Positions 32,803 through 41,077 of a stretch of 56,517 nt of DNA are shown here, in pieces. How positions within the stretch are numbered: position 1 is the first letter of the stretch; every line of letters begins with the position of its first letter. A model generated the notes under the pieces. The model was not told the origin of the DNA and ran no database searches. It saw only the letters and a program-made list of their open reading frames with translations. The stretch comes from Gemmatimonadota bacterium (lineage in GTDB: Bacteria; Gemmatimonadota; Gemmatimonadetes; Longimicrobiales; Gaopeijiaceae). The position numbers and the translations under genes were made by a program. Where the stretch lies: contig SHZS01000006.1 in the NCBI GenBank assembly GCA_009692105.1, forward strand, positions 1-56,517. The letters run 5' to 3'.

Positions 32803-33360
32803 ATGAGCTTACGCACGAACCCGGATCGAATCCTCGAGCACATCGACCGGCAGCGGAGCCGCGACGACGAGGGGCGGGACGAGTACACCCGAGATGCCTC
32901 CGCCAGAGAACTGGGGACGGAGGTTCCACTCGGGGATGCAACCCCCGCAGAGCGGCTACGCCGGATTTTTGGGCTCATCGAGAAAGCCTACATGTCGACC
33001 GCGTCGGGACCCGAGATCCGGCGCCTCGCGCAGAGATTTCAGACCGTGGGCGACATCTCGAGCCATCATGCCCGAGGGGACGTGAGCGTCGCCGTGTCCT
33101 ACTTGGACCACGAGCGATCGGACGATGTCGGGCTTTGCCCGTTCGAGATCCTTCCCGCCCGCCTCGACGAGACGCGGAAGGTCTCAAAGACCAGCAGTCC
33201 CGACGCCAACGCCCTCCGCATCCTTCGCGCTGACCTCCGCACTGGTGTCATGGTGGCGTACAAGAAGATGGAGCCGCGGCTTCGCGATGCGGTGCGAGAG
33301 AGGGCAGATCTTGGACACGTGGCGGTCCGTATCACGATGGATCTACGTCCCGGGCGGTAG
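32803..33360 (+). CDS. Hypothetical protein, charged, possibly regulatory
   Basis: 185 aa from the ATG at 32803; the frame is open 37 codons further upstream but that part has atypical composition. No signal peptide or membrane helix. The sequence is rich in Arg, Asp and Glu, with helical stretches such as 'TPAERLRRIFGLIEKAYMST' and 'SGPEIRRLAQRFQTVGDISS'. A more beta-like part follows ('DVSVAVSYLDHERSDDVGLC') and the C-terminus is 'MEPRLRDAVRERADLGHVAV'. I do not recognise a family. The start lacks a strong ribosome site, which lowers confidence. Confidence 0.45.
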   Translation: MSLRTNPDRILEHIDRQRSRDDEGRDEYTRDASARELGTEVPLGDATPAERLRRIFGLIEKAYMSTASGPEIRRLAQRFQTVGDISSHHARGDVSVAVSYLDHERSDDVGLCPFEILPARLDETRKVSKTSSPDANALRILRADLRTGVMVAYKKMEPRLRDAVRERADLGHVAVRITMDLRPGR

Positions 33361-33420
33361 CGCGGACCCAGGAGGCGCGGGCGTCGGGTTCCGGCTCGAT
33401 GCCCCCTCCCTCGATGCTGC

Positions 33421-33633
33421 ATGTCCCTGAGACGCACTTCCGGTTGGATCCTCCTCGCACTGGGAATTCTGGCTCTCGTCGCGCTGATCTCGATCGTTGT
33501 CGCCCAGCCTCGCTCCTCCGCGCTTGCGCAGAGATTCCTAGCGCCTGGGCCGAGTTCGCCAACGGCGGATTGGTTGACAGATTTCCTCCGAACCCGGGTG
33601 GGGTCCCGTCCGGCTCGCATCCTCCCCCCATGA
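33421..33633 (+). CDS. Small single-pass membrane protein
   Basis: 70 aa with one hydrophobic helix near the N-terminus ('GWILLALGILALVALISIVV'), then a Pro/Ser/Arg-rich tail. It starts 60 bases after the previous gene and stops 16 bases before the next. No clear ribosome site and no recognisable family. A signal-anchor protein or a mis-called frame are both possible. Confidence 0.4.
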   Translation: MSLRRTSGWILLALGILALVALISIVVAQPRSSALAQRFLAPGPSSPTADWLTDFLRTRVGSRPARILPP

Positions 33634-33649
33634 TCGCGCCGAGAGACCC

Positions 33650-34552
33650 ATGCCCCGCGTCCTCCTCCTCTTCCTGGACGGCGTAGGCATCGGCCCGCCG
33701 GATCCCGAGGTCAATCCATTTTTTTGCGCCTCCCTACCTACATTGGCGCAGGCGCTCGGTGGCGTGCTCCCAACCGCCGGAGGCCCGAGGGTCGAGGGTC
33801 TCCAGGCCAAGGCGTTCCCGCTCGACGCCTGCCTCGGTATGGACGGAACACCGCAGAGTGGTACCGGCCAGATCGCCCTTCTCACGGGCCGAAACGCTCC
33901 CCAGCTGTTCGGGCGCCACTTCGGGCCGTGGCCGCCGGTTCGCCTCCGGCCCCTGCTGGAGCAAGAAAACATCTTCCGGCGTGCCCAGGCCGCGGGGGCT
34001 CGCGTCGTATTCGCAAACGCGCACCCCCGGGGCTATCCAACCGGCGTCAATCCGAGGAGGGTGGCGGCCTTCGCTCTCGCGGCGGGCTCCGCGGGGCTTT
34101 TGGACAGGGACCAGAACACGCTCGCCCAGGGGCAGGCGGTCGCATCTGAGATCGTGAACGACAGCTGGCGGGAGAGGGCTCGCTCGAGCCGCATCCCGCG
34201 TATCACGCCCCAGGAAGCCGGCTCGAACCTCGCGCGGATCACTGAGTCGGCGGACCTCACGGTGTTCGCTCACTACCATACCGACCTGGTGGGGCACCGA
34301 GGGGGGATGAGCGGAGCCGTATCTTCCCTCGAGCGGGTCGACGGCTTCCTGTCCGGGCTCCTCGACGGGCTCGCGTCGGACACCTTGGTCGTCATCGCCA
34401 GCGATCACGGGAACATCGAGGACGTGCGTCGCGGGCACACTCGGAACCCCGCGCTCGGGGTCGCGCTCGGGCGCGCTGGCCGCTTCACGCCACCGACGGA
34501 CCTCACCGAGGTGGCCGGGGCCGTGCTCGCAGCGATGGGGAGAGACAGGTAG
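33650..34552 (+). CDS. Alkaline phosphatase superfamily metalloenzyme
   Basis: 300 aa. Metal-binding and active-site motifs of the phosphopentomutase / cofactor-independent phosphoglycerate mutase branch are seen: 'VLLLFLDGVGIGPPDPEVNP' with the first metal Asp, 'DGTPQSGTGQIALLTGRNAP' with the nucleophile Ser/Thr region, 'TVFAHYHTDLVGHRGG' with Asp/His ligands, 'LVVIASDHGNIEDVRRGHTR' with Asp-His and a final His. The cap domain is short, so it is a compact member, similar to uncharacterised PglZ/AlkP-like or metalloenzyme-domain proteins in Gemmatimonadota and Deinococcota. The substrate is unknown; phosphomonoester hydrolysis or phosphate transfer is expected. Confidence 0.8.
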   Translation: MPRVLLLFLDGVGIGPPDPEVNPFFCASLPTLAQALGGVLPTAGGPRVEGLQAKAFPLDACLGMDGTPQSGTGQIALLTGRNAPQLFGRHFGPWPPVRLRPLLEQENIFRRAQAAGARVVFANAHPRGYPTGVNPRRVAAFALAAGSAGLLDRDQNTLAQGQAVASEIVNDSWRERARSSRIPRITPQEAGSNLARITESADLTVFAHYHTDLVGHRGGMSGAVSSLERVDGFLSGLLDGLASDTLVVIASDHGNIEDVRRGHTRNPALGVALGRAGRFTPPTDLTEVAGAVLAAMGRDR

Positions 34553-34653
34553 CGGCGCTCCGGGCGCCCCTAAGCCCGAACGGCCAGAGGGGGCCGCGCC
34601 GCGCAACCCCCGCGCGCCATCCCCCCGCCCCGCCGCCCGCCGCAGAGTGCGGC

Positions 34654-35751
34654 ATGGCCCAGCCGATTCCCCCTTCGGACACGCCCCCTTCGGACACGCA
34701 TGCCGGTCCCGCCCGGGTCCTAGGCGCTCTCCTCCTCGAAGACGGCGCGCTCCGCCCCTTCGAGCCCGGGCCCCTTCAACCCGACCCTAACGCGGTGAGG
34801 CTCGTGAAGGGGGCGTTCGCGCGTCACCGCAAGGTGCTTCCGCTGCGTCTCTCGGGTCGCTCGCTTCTCGTGGCGATGCAGGACCCGCTCGACCTTTCGA
34901 CCGTAGACGACCTCCAGTTCCAGAGCGGTCGCAGGGTCGCAGCCGCGGTCACGACTCCGGCTGCGCTCAGGGAGGGGCTCAGGATCGCATACGCGAGCGA
35001 GGTTTCCGACCTCGCGAGGACGCTCCCCGCACGCACACCCACCTCCACAGCTCACAAGGTCGTAGACGGGTACGACGACCCCGCGGGCACGCCGGTCGTG
35101 CGACTCGTGGACCTCCTGCTCAGAGGGGCGGTGGAAGGGGGCGCCAGCGACCTGCATGTGGAACAGGGGGAGAGCGACCTCGTCGTCCGCGAGCGGATCG
35201 ACGGGGTCCTGAGGAAGGTGGCCGACCTCCCCGTGGCCGCACGCTCCTCCCTCCTGTCCAGGATCAAGGTCCTGGCCGGGATGGATATCTCGATCAAGCA
35301 GCGCCCCCAAGACGGGGGCTTTGCCTTCGCCCACGCCGGGCGCGCGCTCAGCACCCGCATGTCGACGCTCCCCGTCGAAGGCGGGGAGAAGGCGGTACTC
35401 CTCTTCCTGGACCCGAGCGCCGTCCCCGCGACCCTCGACCAGCTGGGCTTCTCATCCGAAGATCTGGTCCGCGTCCGAAGCCTGGTCCGGGGCGGTCGCG
35501 GAATCGTGCTCGCTGCTGGACCGACAGGATGCGGGAAGAGCTCGACGCTCTTCGGGGCGCTGGGGGAGATCGACCTCGCCGCATCGAACGTTGTCACGCT
35601 CGAGGATCCGATCGAGTACCGCGTTCCGGGCGTAAACCAGGCCCAGGTGAACCCGAGGTCGGGGCTCACCTTCCCCTCCGCGCTGCGGTCGGGCCTCCGC
35701 GGTCTCCCTCGCTGCCGGGTCGTCATGGCCGATGAGATCGAGAAGGGCGAG
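34654..35751 (+). pseudogene. GspE/PilB-type secretion ATPase, truncated after Walker B
   Basis: Recognisable from the ATG at 34654 to about 35751 (~366 codons). The N-terminal MshEN-like domain shows 'LLVAMQDPLDLSTVDDLQFQ'. The ATPase core has 'RLVDLLLRGAVEGGASDLHV', 'SRIKVLAGMDISIKQRPQDG', the Walker A 'LAAGPTGCGKSSTLFGAL', the Asp box 'NVVTLEDPIEYRVPGVNQAQ' and a Walker-B-like 'CRVVMADEIEKGE'. At this point similarity ends. The His box and the remaining ~170 residues of the domain are missing, and the frame only stays open to 36624 because the antisense and out-of-frame DNA of the next gene lacks stops. It is most simply a deletion remnant. The N-terminus holds a perfect 15-bp tandem repeat (PPSDT twice). 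Confidence 0.78.
34669..34698 (+). repeat. Perfect 15-bp tandem repeat, two copies
   Basis: CCCCCTTCGGACACG occurs at 34669-34683 and 34684-34698 without mismatch, encoding PPSDT-PPSDT near the N-terminus of the truncated ATPase. Confidence 0.9.
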
Positions 35752-35917
35752 CGCGTCGGACCGACTGAACGCCCCCCGAACGCGTGGAAGGATCATGGGA
35801 CGCGTCGCTCCTTCGCTAGAGTTTCCCCTTTTCTTGCCCGCCCCAGCTCGCGAGTTCTACCTTCCCCATACCACCTACCCCCAGGGCTCTATCCCCTCAC
35901 GTCCAGCAGGTTCCAAG

Positions 35918-37195
35918 ATGAGGGCACCGGCGAGCTTCCGCGGCCGGATCTTCCTCGTTCTGCTCCTCGTGGCGCTCATTCCAGCGGCGCTCCTTCTCAC
36001 GCTTGGGACGGCGGGACTGCACGAGGTGGTCGAGGCCACCGGAACCGCGGGGGCATGGGATCGGATCGGGCGCTCCGGGCAGGAGCTCCTGGACGAGGTG
36101 GCCGGAGTCCAGGAGCCCTCGGCTGGGTTACGGGCAGCAGCAGCCCAGCACCGGGGGGAGCTGGCCGAATCCGTGCGGTTCTCTCGAGTATACGGGTTCC
36201 TGGCCCAGCGCCTCCTCTCGCTCGTTCCCGCGTTGGCCGTGGGACTCCTCGTGCTCATCGGAGTCCTTGCACTCTTGGCCGCAAACTGGTTCTCGGCCGA
36301 CCTGTCGAGCCCGGTGGAGGAGCTCGTGAACTTGACCCGAGTGCTCGGGACCGGCGGTCCCCTCCCACCCTCGGATCCGGAGCATGCGCGAAGGGAGATC
36401 CGCGAGTTCGCGGTCCTGAAGAACGCGCTTCGCGGAACCGCGGATCGCCTCGAGGAGGCCCGCGTCCGAGAGGCCGATCGGATCCGGACCCAGAGCTGGG
36501 CGGAGATGGCCAGAGGAGTGGCGCACGAGCTCAAGAACCCCCTGACCCCAATGCGCATGGCGGCCGAGCGGGTAGCGCGATCGCAGGACCCAGCGATCGC
36601 CGAAGCAGGCGAGGTCCTCCGTGAGGAGATCCTGCGCCTCGACGTCCTCGCGCGCACGTTCGCCCAGCTCGGCCGGCCCGTCGAGGGCCCCCCAGCGCCA
36701 GTCGACCTGACTGAGCTCGTCTCCTCTCTCGCCCGAAAGCTCTCCACCGAACAGGTCCCGATCGCACTGGACGCGCCCGATCACGTCGTGGAAGTCCGGG
36801 GGCACATCGTGCCCCTCGAGCGCGTGGTCAGAAATCTTCTGGCGAATGCTCAGGAAGCCGTGATCGAGGGCGCAGGAGCGGGAGGGTGCCTCGCTGTTGA
36901 GTTGGTCCTCCGCACGCTCGATACGGGTGCCGAGATCCGCGTCCTTGACCGAGGTCCCGGGATTCCTGCGCACCTGCTCGAGCGCATCTGGCAGCCCGAG
37001 TTCACCTCCAAGAAGCGCGGAACCGGGCTCGGACTGCCGCTTGTGCGCCAGGCGGTCCTTGCCCACGGTGGAGAAGTATGGGCCGCGAACCGCGTGGGCG
37101 GCGGCTCGGAATTTGGGATTCGGCTTCCCTTCGATCCCCCCGATGTCCCGTCCCTTCTCAGTGATCTCCCCGCGCCTGGTGAACCCGCGACGTGA
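35918..37195 (+). CDS. NtrY-like membrane sensor histidine kinase
   Basis: 425 aa from the ATG at 35918 (AGG 7 bases upstream); the frame is open further upstream but that part overlaps the truncated ATPase region and is not kinase-like. Two membrane helices ('RIFLVLLLVALIPAALLLTL' and 'LVPALAVGLLVLIGVLALLA') flank a periplasmic loop. A HAMP-like stretch follows ('LSSPVEELVNLTRVLGTGG'). The kinase core has the phospho-acceptor His in 'ARGVAHELKNPLTPMRMAAE', the N box 'VRNLLANAQEAV', the G1 box 'DRGPGIP' and the G2 box 'GTGLGLPLV'. The HELKNPLTP form is typical of NtrY. The stop overlaps the response regulator start (GTGA). The signal sensed is not evident. Confidence 0.92.
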   Translation: MRAPASFRGRIFLVLLLVALIPAALLLTLGTAGLHEVVEATGTAGAWDRIGRSGQELLDEVAGVQEPSAGLRAAAAQHRGELAESVRFSRVYGFLAQRLLSLVPALAVGLLVLIGVLALLAANWFSADLSSPVEELVNLTRVLGTGGPLPPSDPEHARREIREFAVLKNALRGTADRLEEARVREADRIRTQSWAEMARGVAHELKNPLTPMRMAAERVARSQDPAIAEAGEVLREEILRLDVLARTFAQLGRPVEGPPAPVDLTELVSSLARKLSTEQVPIALDAPDHVVEVRGHIVPLERVVRNLLANAQEAVIEGAGAGGCLAVELVLRTLDTGAEIRVLDRGPGIPAHLLERIWQPEFTSKKRGTGLGLPLVRQAVLAHGGEVWAANRVGGGSEFGIRLPFDPPDVPSLLSDLPAPGEPAT

Positions 37196-38553
37196 AGGTC
37201 CTGATCGTCGATGACGAAGCGAATCTGCGCCGGATGCTCCGGTCCCTCCTCGAGGAGAATGGCTTCGTGGTAGTCGAGGCCGGGAGCGCGGAGAAGGCCC
37301 TGACCCTCCTCGAGGAGGAGCGGCCCGAGGTCGTACTCCTGGATCTGGTCCTTCCGGGAGCGTCGGGGCTCGAGAGCCTGTCCCGCTTCCGCAAGGAACT
37401 CCCCGGCACGCCCGTCATCATGATGAGCGGGGAAGCCACCCTGGCGGACGCAGTACGAGCAACCCGGGAGGGCGCCTTCCACTTTCTCGAGAAGCCCCTG
37501 TCGCCCGAGGCCGTCCTCGTGACCCTCCGGGCAGCCCTCGAGGTAAGCCGCGCGCGCGCGCTTTCCCGCGCGCTCCGCGAGGAGCTGGGAGCGAGCGCGC
37601 TCCTCGTCGGGTCGAGCGCCGCCATGGAGCGCGTGCGGGACACCATCCGGAAGGTGGCTCCGACCGAGGCGCGGGTCTTGATCGAGGGGGAGAGCGGCAC
37701 CGGGAAGGAGCTCGCGGCAACGGCCATTCACGAACTCTCCCCCCGGCGGGGCGGGCCATTCGTCCGAGTGAACAGCGCGGCGATCCCGAGGGATCTCGTG
37801 GAAAGCGAGATGTTCGGGCATGAGCGGGGCGCCTTTACGGGTGCGACGTCCCGGCGCCTCGGGCGGTTCGAGCTCGCCCATGGCGGAACCCTCTTCCTGG
37901 ACGAGGTCGGTGATCTGGGAGCGGAGGCCCAGGGGAAGCTGCTCCGGGTCCTCGAGAGCGGAACGCTCGAACGTCTCGGGGGACACGATCCGATCCGGGT
38001 CGACGTACGGGTGCTCGCCGCCACCAACCGGGAGCTGCGCCGGGAAGCCGAAGCCGGCCGGTTCCGGGAGGATCTCCTTTTCCGCCTCGACGTCGTCCCC
38101 CTCAGGATGCCGCCCCTCCGCGAGCGCCCGGAAGATCTGCCGATCTTGGCGGAGCATATCGCCGAGCGCCTCCGGCGCCGGGAGGGCCTCGTGGTCCCGG
38201 AGCTCTCGCCCGCCGCCATGGAGGAGCTCGCGGCCCATTCCTGGCCCGGCAACGTCCGCGAGCTCATCAACCTCTTCGAACGCCTCTCCATCCTCCACGC
38301 CGGACGCCGTGTGGAGCCCGAAGGGATTCGGCACGCGCTCGACAGTCCTCACACGCGCGCCGCCTCCGTCCCTAACCGTCGGTCCGATTCCCCGTCCCTG
38401 CGCGAGCGGCTCGACGAGCACGAGGCCGAGTTGATACGGGACGCCCTGCGGGCCGCACGAGAGAACGTCGCCGAGGCCGCCCGCAGACTTCGAACGGACC
38501 GAGCCAACCTCTACCGGAGGATGAAGCGGCTCGGCATCCGGACCGACGACTGA
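37192..38553 (+). CDS. NtrX-like sigma-54-dependent response regulator
   Basis: 453 aa from a GTG overlapping the kinase stop. A receiver domain (residues ~1-120) has 'KVLIVDDEANLRRMLRSLLE', the phosphorylatable Asp in 'PEVVLLDLVLPGASG' and 'FHFLEKPLSPEAV'. The AAA+ domain has the Walker A 'GESGTGKELAATAIHE', the sigma-54 contact loop 'HERGAFTGATSRRLGRFE', the Walker B 'GGTLFLDEVGDLG' and 'VRVLAATNRELRREAEAGRF'. The C-terminal Fis-like helix-turn-helix is 'NVAEAARRLRTDRANLYRRM'. It would activate sigma-54 promoters in response to the upstream kinase. The neighbouring beta-barrel and DUF4390 genes are possible targets or partners. Confidence 0.95.
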   Translation: MKVLIVDDEANLRRMLRSLLEENGFVVVEAGSAEKALTLLEEERPEVVLLDLVLPGASGLESLSRFRKELPGTPVIMMSGEATLADAVRATREGAFHFLEKPLSPEAVLVTLRAALEVSRARALSRALREELGASALLVGSSAAMERVRDTIRKVAPTEARVLIEGESGTGKELAATAIHELSPRRGGPFVRVNSAAIPRDLVESEMFGHERGAFTGATSRRLGRFELAHGGTLFLDEVGDLGAEAQGKLLRVLESGTLERLGGHDPIRVDVRVLAATNRELRREAEAGRFREDLLFRLDVVPLRMPPLRERPEDLPILAEHIAERLRRREGLVVPELSPAAMEELAAHSWPGNVRELINLFERLSILHAGRRVEPEGIRHALDSPHTRAASVPNRRSDSPSLRERLDEHEAELIRDALRAARENVAEAARRLRTDRANLYRRMKRLGIRTDD

Positions 38554-38668
38554 TTCCTCACGGCCACGGGGTCCGGCCCGCCCCCGGCGTCCACCCTTCC
38601 AGCCCCCACCCGCCTCGGGTAGACTGACTCACGGGTTGGCCCATCCACTGCTGACCGGAGGCCCCGTC

Positions 38669-40405
38669 GTGCGCGCTCGAACCCTCGCCGTCCTCGTTAT
38701 CCTGCTGCTCGCTCAGGCGCCCCCCCTCCGCGGTCAGGTCCAGGTGAGTGAAGGACCGCTCCCCCCGGAGCTCCTCGAGGAGGTCCTCGGATTCCTGAAC
38801 GCTCCCGATGTCTTGCGCCTCACGGGCGGAGCCCTGGTTCCGGCCGGGTTCCGGATCGAGGGAGACGTGGCCGTCCTGGGGGGATCGGTGGAGGTCGCGG
38901 GCACGGTCGCGGGCTCGCTCCTCGTGGTGAACGGAGACCTGCGGCTCGCGCCGGGCGCCAGGGTGGAGGGTCAGCTGCTCGTGGTTGGGGGAGCTCTGAC
39001 GGGCGTGGCGGAGGCTCAGGTCGTCGGAAGCGTGAGGGTGCACGCGCAGTCCCTCCGGTACCGCGTCCAGAGAGGCCGGATCGAAGCCGCTACGGAGTAC
39101 TCGCTCACCGGCGGCTTCCTGTCCACGGACCTGGGCTTCGGAGAGGCTCGCGTGGGGCTCCGGGCTTCTGGGGCGTACAGCCGGGTGGAGGGGCTCCCGG
39201 TTCGGGTCGGTCCGATGATCCGCACGGGAGGATCGAACCCCCTCACCCTCGATACCTTCGGGATCTGGAGGTCGGTCTCCGGGCTGGACTTCAAGTCCGA
39301 TGCGCTGGGCTACTGGTTCCGTCTGACGCAGGCGGTCGGAGGATCGGGGAACCTCTTCCTCGGAGCAGAGGCCTTCAACGACACCCGCGAGATCGAGGAC
39401 CAGGGGCTCAGCGACCTCGAAGCCTCGCTCTCGACCTTCCTCCTCCGACAGGACGTGCGCGACTACTACGATCGGGAGGGCTGGGCCGCCTTCCTCGAGC
39501 TCCGTCCGTCGCGCCTCCCCATCCGAGCCGCCTTCTTCTACTCGGACGAGGAGCACGCGACGCCGCCCATCCGGGGTCCGTGGGCGCTCCGGCAGGGAGA
39601 GAAGGCGTGGAGGCCGTTGGCGCTCACGGCGGCCGGTTCCATCCGCAGCGTCGAGGCCTCCGTCCTCTGGAACTCGGAGAACGACCCCGTTCAACCCTCG
39701 GACGGGTGGTGGCTCTCACTCGGTCTCCGCCGTCAGGTCGGAGGCGAGCTCCGGCTCCCCCCTTCGGCTCCGATCCAGCCCGGATTCGACGAGCCTCCAC
39801 TTGTGGAGGCGGACCCGCTCCCCCCATTCACCCGCGCCGCTTTGGATCTCCGCCGCTACGCGCGGGTCGGCCCCAGCTCTCACCTCATCCTGCGCGCCGC
39901 CGCGACCGGGAACCTGACCGATGGCCCCCTCCCTCCGCAGTTCCAGACGGCTCTGGGCGGCGAGGGGAGCCTACCCGGGCATCGACGGTTCGCGATCGAC
40001 TGTGGAGCGCGTGAGACCGTCTATTCGGTCGAGGCTCCCAACGACACGGCCGATGCGGATCGCGCGCACGTCTTCCCTGCCTACGGCTGCGACCGGGCGA
40101 TCCTCTTCCAGGTGGAGTTCCATGGACACCTCCCGTTCTCGTGGAATCCGCAACCCGAGGCATTGGAGGGATCCGAGCTCGCGGGGGTCTTCGAGCTTCG
40201 TCCGATCTGGGCCGTCTTCTTCGACGCGGGGCAGGGATGGGCCCGGGGATCGCTAGGGAACGGGCTCGCTAGGGTGGACGGCCCGACCCGCGCGGACGTT
40301 GGCGTAGGCCTCTTCGCCGGGCCGCTGGCGCTCTACTGGTCCTATCCGCTGAACCGACGGGACCGCGGATTGAACTTCTTCGTGCGGCTCGAGCGCGGAT
40401 TCTGA
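38669..40405 (+). CDS. Outer-membrane barrel protein with N-terminal bactofilin-like domain
   Basis: 578 aa from a GTG at 38669 with GGAGG 7 bases upstream. A signal peptide ends near 'APPLRGQ'. Residues ~50-125 repeat a short beta pattern ('IEGDVAVLGGSVEVAGTVAG', 'SLLVVNGDLRLAPGARVEGQ', 'LLVVGGALTGVAEAQVVGSV') as in bactofilin/polymer-forming cytoskeletal beta-helices. The remainder is a barrel with alternating aromatic strands, resembling the D15/Omp85 surface-antigen fold, ending in 'LNFFVRLERGF' with a terminal Phe as in a barrel-assembly signal. No POTRA domains precede it. A role in transport or surface-antigen display is possible; the fused beta-helix may form a periplasmic scaffold or plug (inference). 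Confidence 0.75.
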   Translation: MRARTLAVLVILLLAQAPPLRGQVQVSEGPLPPELLEEVLGFLNAPDVLRLTGGALVPAGFRIEGDVAVLGGSVEVAGTVAGSLLVVNGDLRLAPGARVEGQLLVVGGALTGVAEAQVVGSVRVHAQSLRYRVQRGRIEAATEYSLTGGFLSTDLGFGEARVGLRASGAYSRVEGLPVRVGPMIRTGGSNPLTLDTFGIWRSVSGLDFKSDALGYWFRLTQAVGGSGNLFLGAEAFNDTREIEDQGLSDLEASLSTFLLRQDVRDYYDREGWAAFLELRPSRLPIRAAFFYSDEEHATPPIRGPWALRQGEKAWRPLALTAAGSIRSVEASVLWNSENDPVQPSDGWWLSLGLRRQVGGELRLPPSAPIQPGFDEPPLVEADPLPPFTRAALDLRRYARVGPSSHLILRAAATGNLTDGPLPPQFQTALGGEGSLPGHRRFAIDCGARETVYSVEAPNDTADADRAHVFPAYGCDRAILFQVEFHGHLPFSWNPQPEALEGSELAGVFELRPIWAVFFDAGQGWARGSLGNGLARVDGPTRADVGVGLFAGPLALYWSYPLNRRDRGLNFFVRLERGF

Positions 40406-40416
40406 CGCTGGTACCG

Positions 40417-41070
40417 GTGAGGTACGCAACGCTCCCGACAGGGTGGGTGGCACGCCTGGCGCTAGCCCTCCTGCTCGCCCTACCGGGTCCCCTTCGCGCC
40501 CAAGGGGGCGCTCAGGGCGACGGGCCGTTTGGCCTCTCGGTGCGCCCGTCCGACGGGGGCGTAGAGGCGGAACTCGCCGGCGTCCTCCTCGCCCCCGGAA
40601 TCCGAAGCTCGCTCGCGGCGGGCCTCCCCGTGCGACTCCTCCTCGTGACGGAGCTCTGGCAAGACCGCTTCTTCGACTCCCAGCAGGGTCGTAACGAGTG
40701 GAGCGCCACCGTACAGTTCAATCCCCTCGGGGAGAGCTTCCGGCTCGAGACCGAGGACGGTTCGGTCACCCAGGCCAGCTCCCTCGAGGAGGTGGACGCG
40801 CTCCTCTCGAGGTCGGTGCGGATCCCTTTGGTTCCCACCGCGCCAGGCAGGTACTACTACCTGGGCCGGACAGAGGTGGAGCCGCTCGCGCTCTCCGACC
40901 TGGAGGAGCTGCGCCGCTGGCTTCAGGGGGACCTGGGCCCCGCCATGGATCAGGACACGGAGGTAGGGAGCGCGCTAGGAAGGGGGCTGCGGCGGCTACT
41001 GGTCCGGGCGCTAGGTCTGCCGATCCAGCGGTTCCAGGCGCGGAGTCCCGCCTTCGACTGGGACGGCTAG
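40417..41070 (+). CDS. DUF4390 family exported protein
   Basis: 217 aa from a GTG at 40417, 11 bases after the barrel gene. The signal peptide ends near 'GPLRAQ'. The body fits DUF4390: an N-terminal beta-sandwich-like part with 'VEAELAGVLLAPGIRSSLAA' and 'LPVRLLLVTELWQDRFFDSQ', then 'WSATVQFNPLGESFRLETED', then 'VPTAPGRYYYLGRTEVEPLA' and a helical C-terminal end. In Proteobacteria DUF4390 genes commonly stand beside an NtrYX-like pair, and here the same neighbourhood is found. Function is unknown. Confidence 0.8.
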   Translation: MRYATLPTGWVARLALALLLALPGPLRAQGGAQGDGPFGLSVRPSDGGVEAELAGVLLAPGIRSSLAAGLPVRLLLVTELWQDRFFDSQQGRNEWSATVQFNPLGESFRLETEDGSVTQASSLEEVDALLSRSVRIPLVPTAPGRYYYLGRTEVEPLALSDLEELRRWLQGDLGPAMDQDTEVGSALGRGLRRLLVRALGLPIQRFQARSPAFDWDG

Positions 41071-41077
41071 GCTCGGC

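Noticed and set aside
34553-34653. Hairpin GGCGC-TCCGG-GCGCC after the phosphatase-like gene
   Set aside because: Only a 5-bp stem in very GC-rich sequence, no T-run; not distinguishable from chance.
34654-36624. 656-aa ORF read as one ATPase-containing protein
   Set aside because: After ~35751 the translation is Arg/Gly/Pro-rich and overlaps the histidine kinase in another frame; only the first part is real.
38554-38668. Sigma-54 promoter before the barrel gene
   Set aside because: I looked for a TGGCAC-N5-TTGC type element near the NtrX-like regulator's neighbours and found no convincing match.
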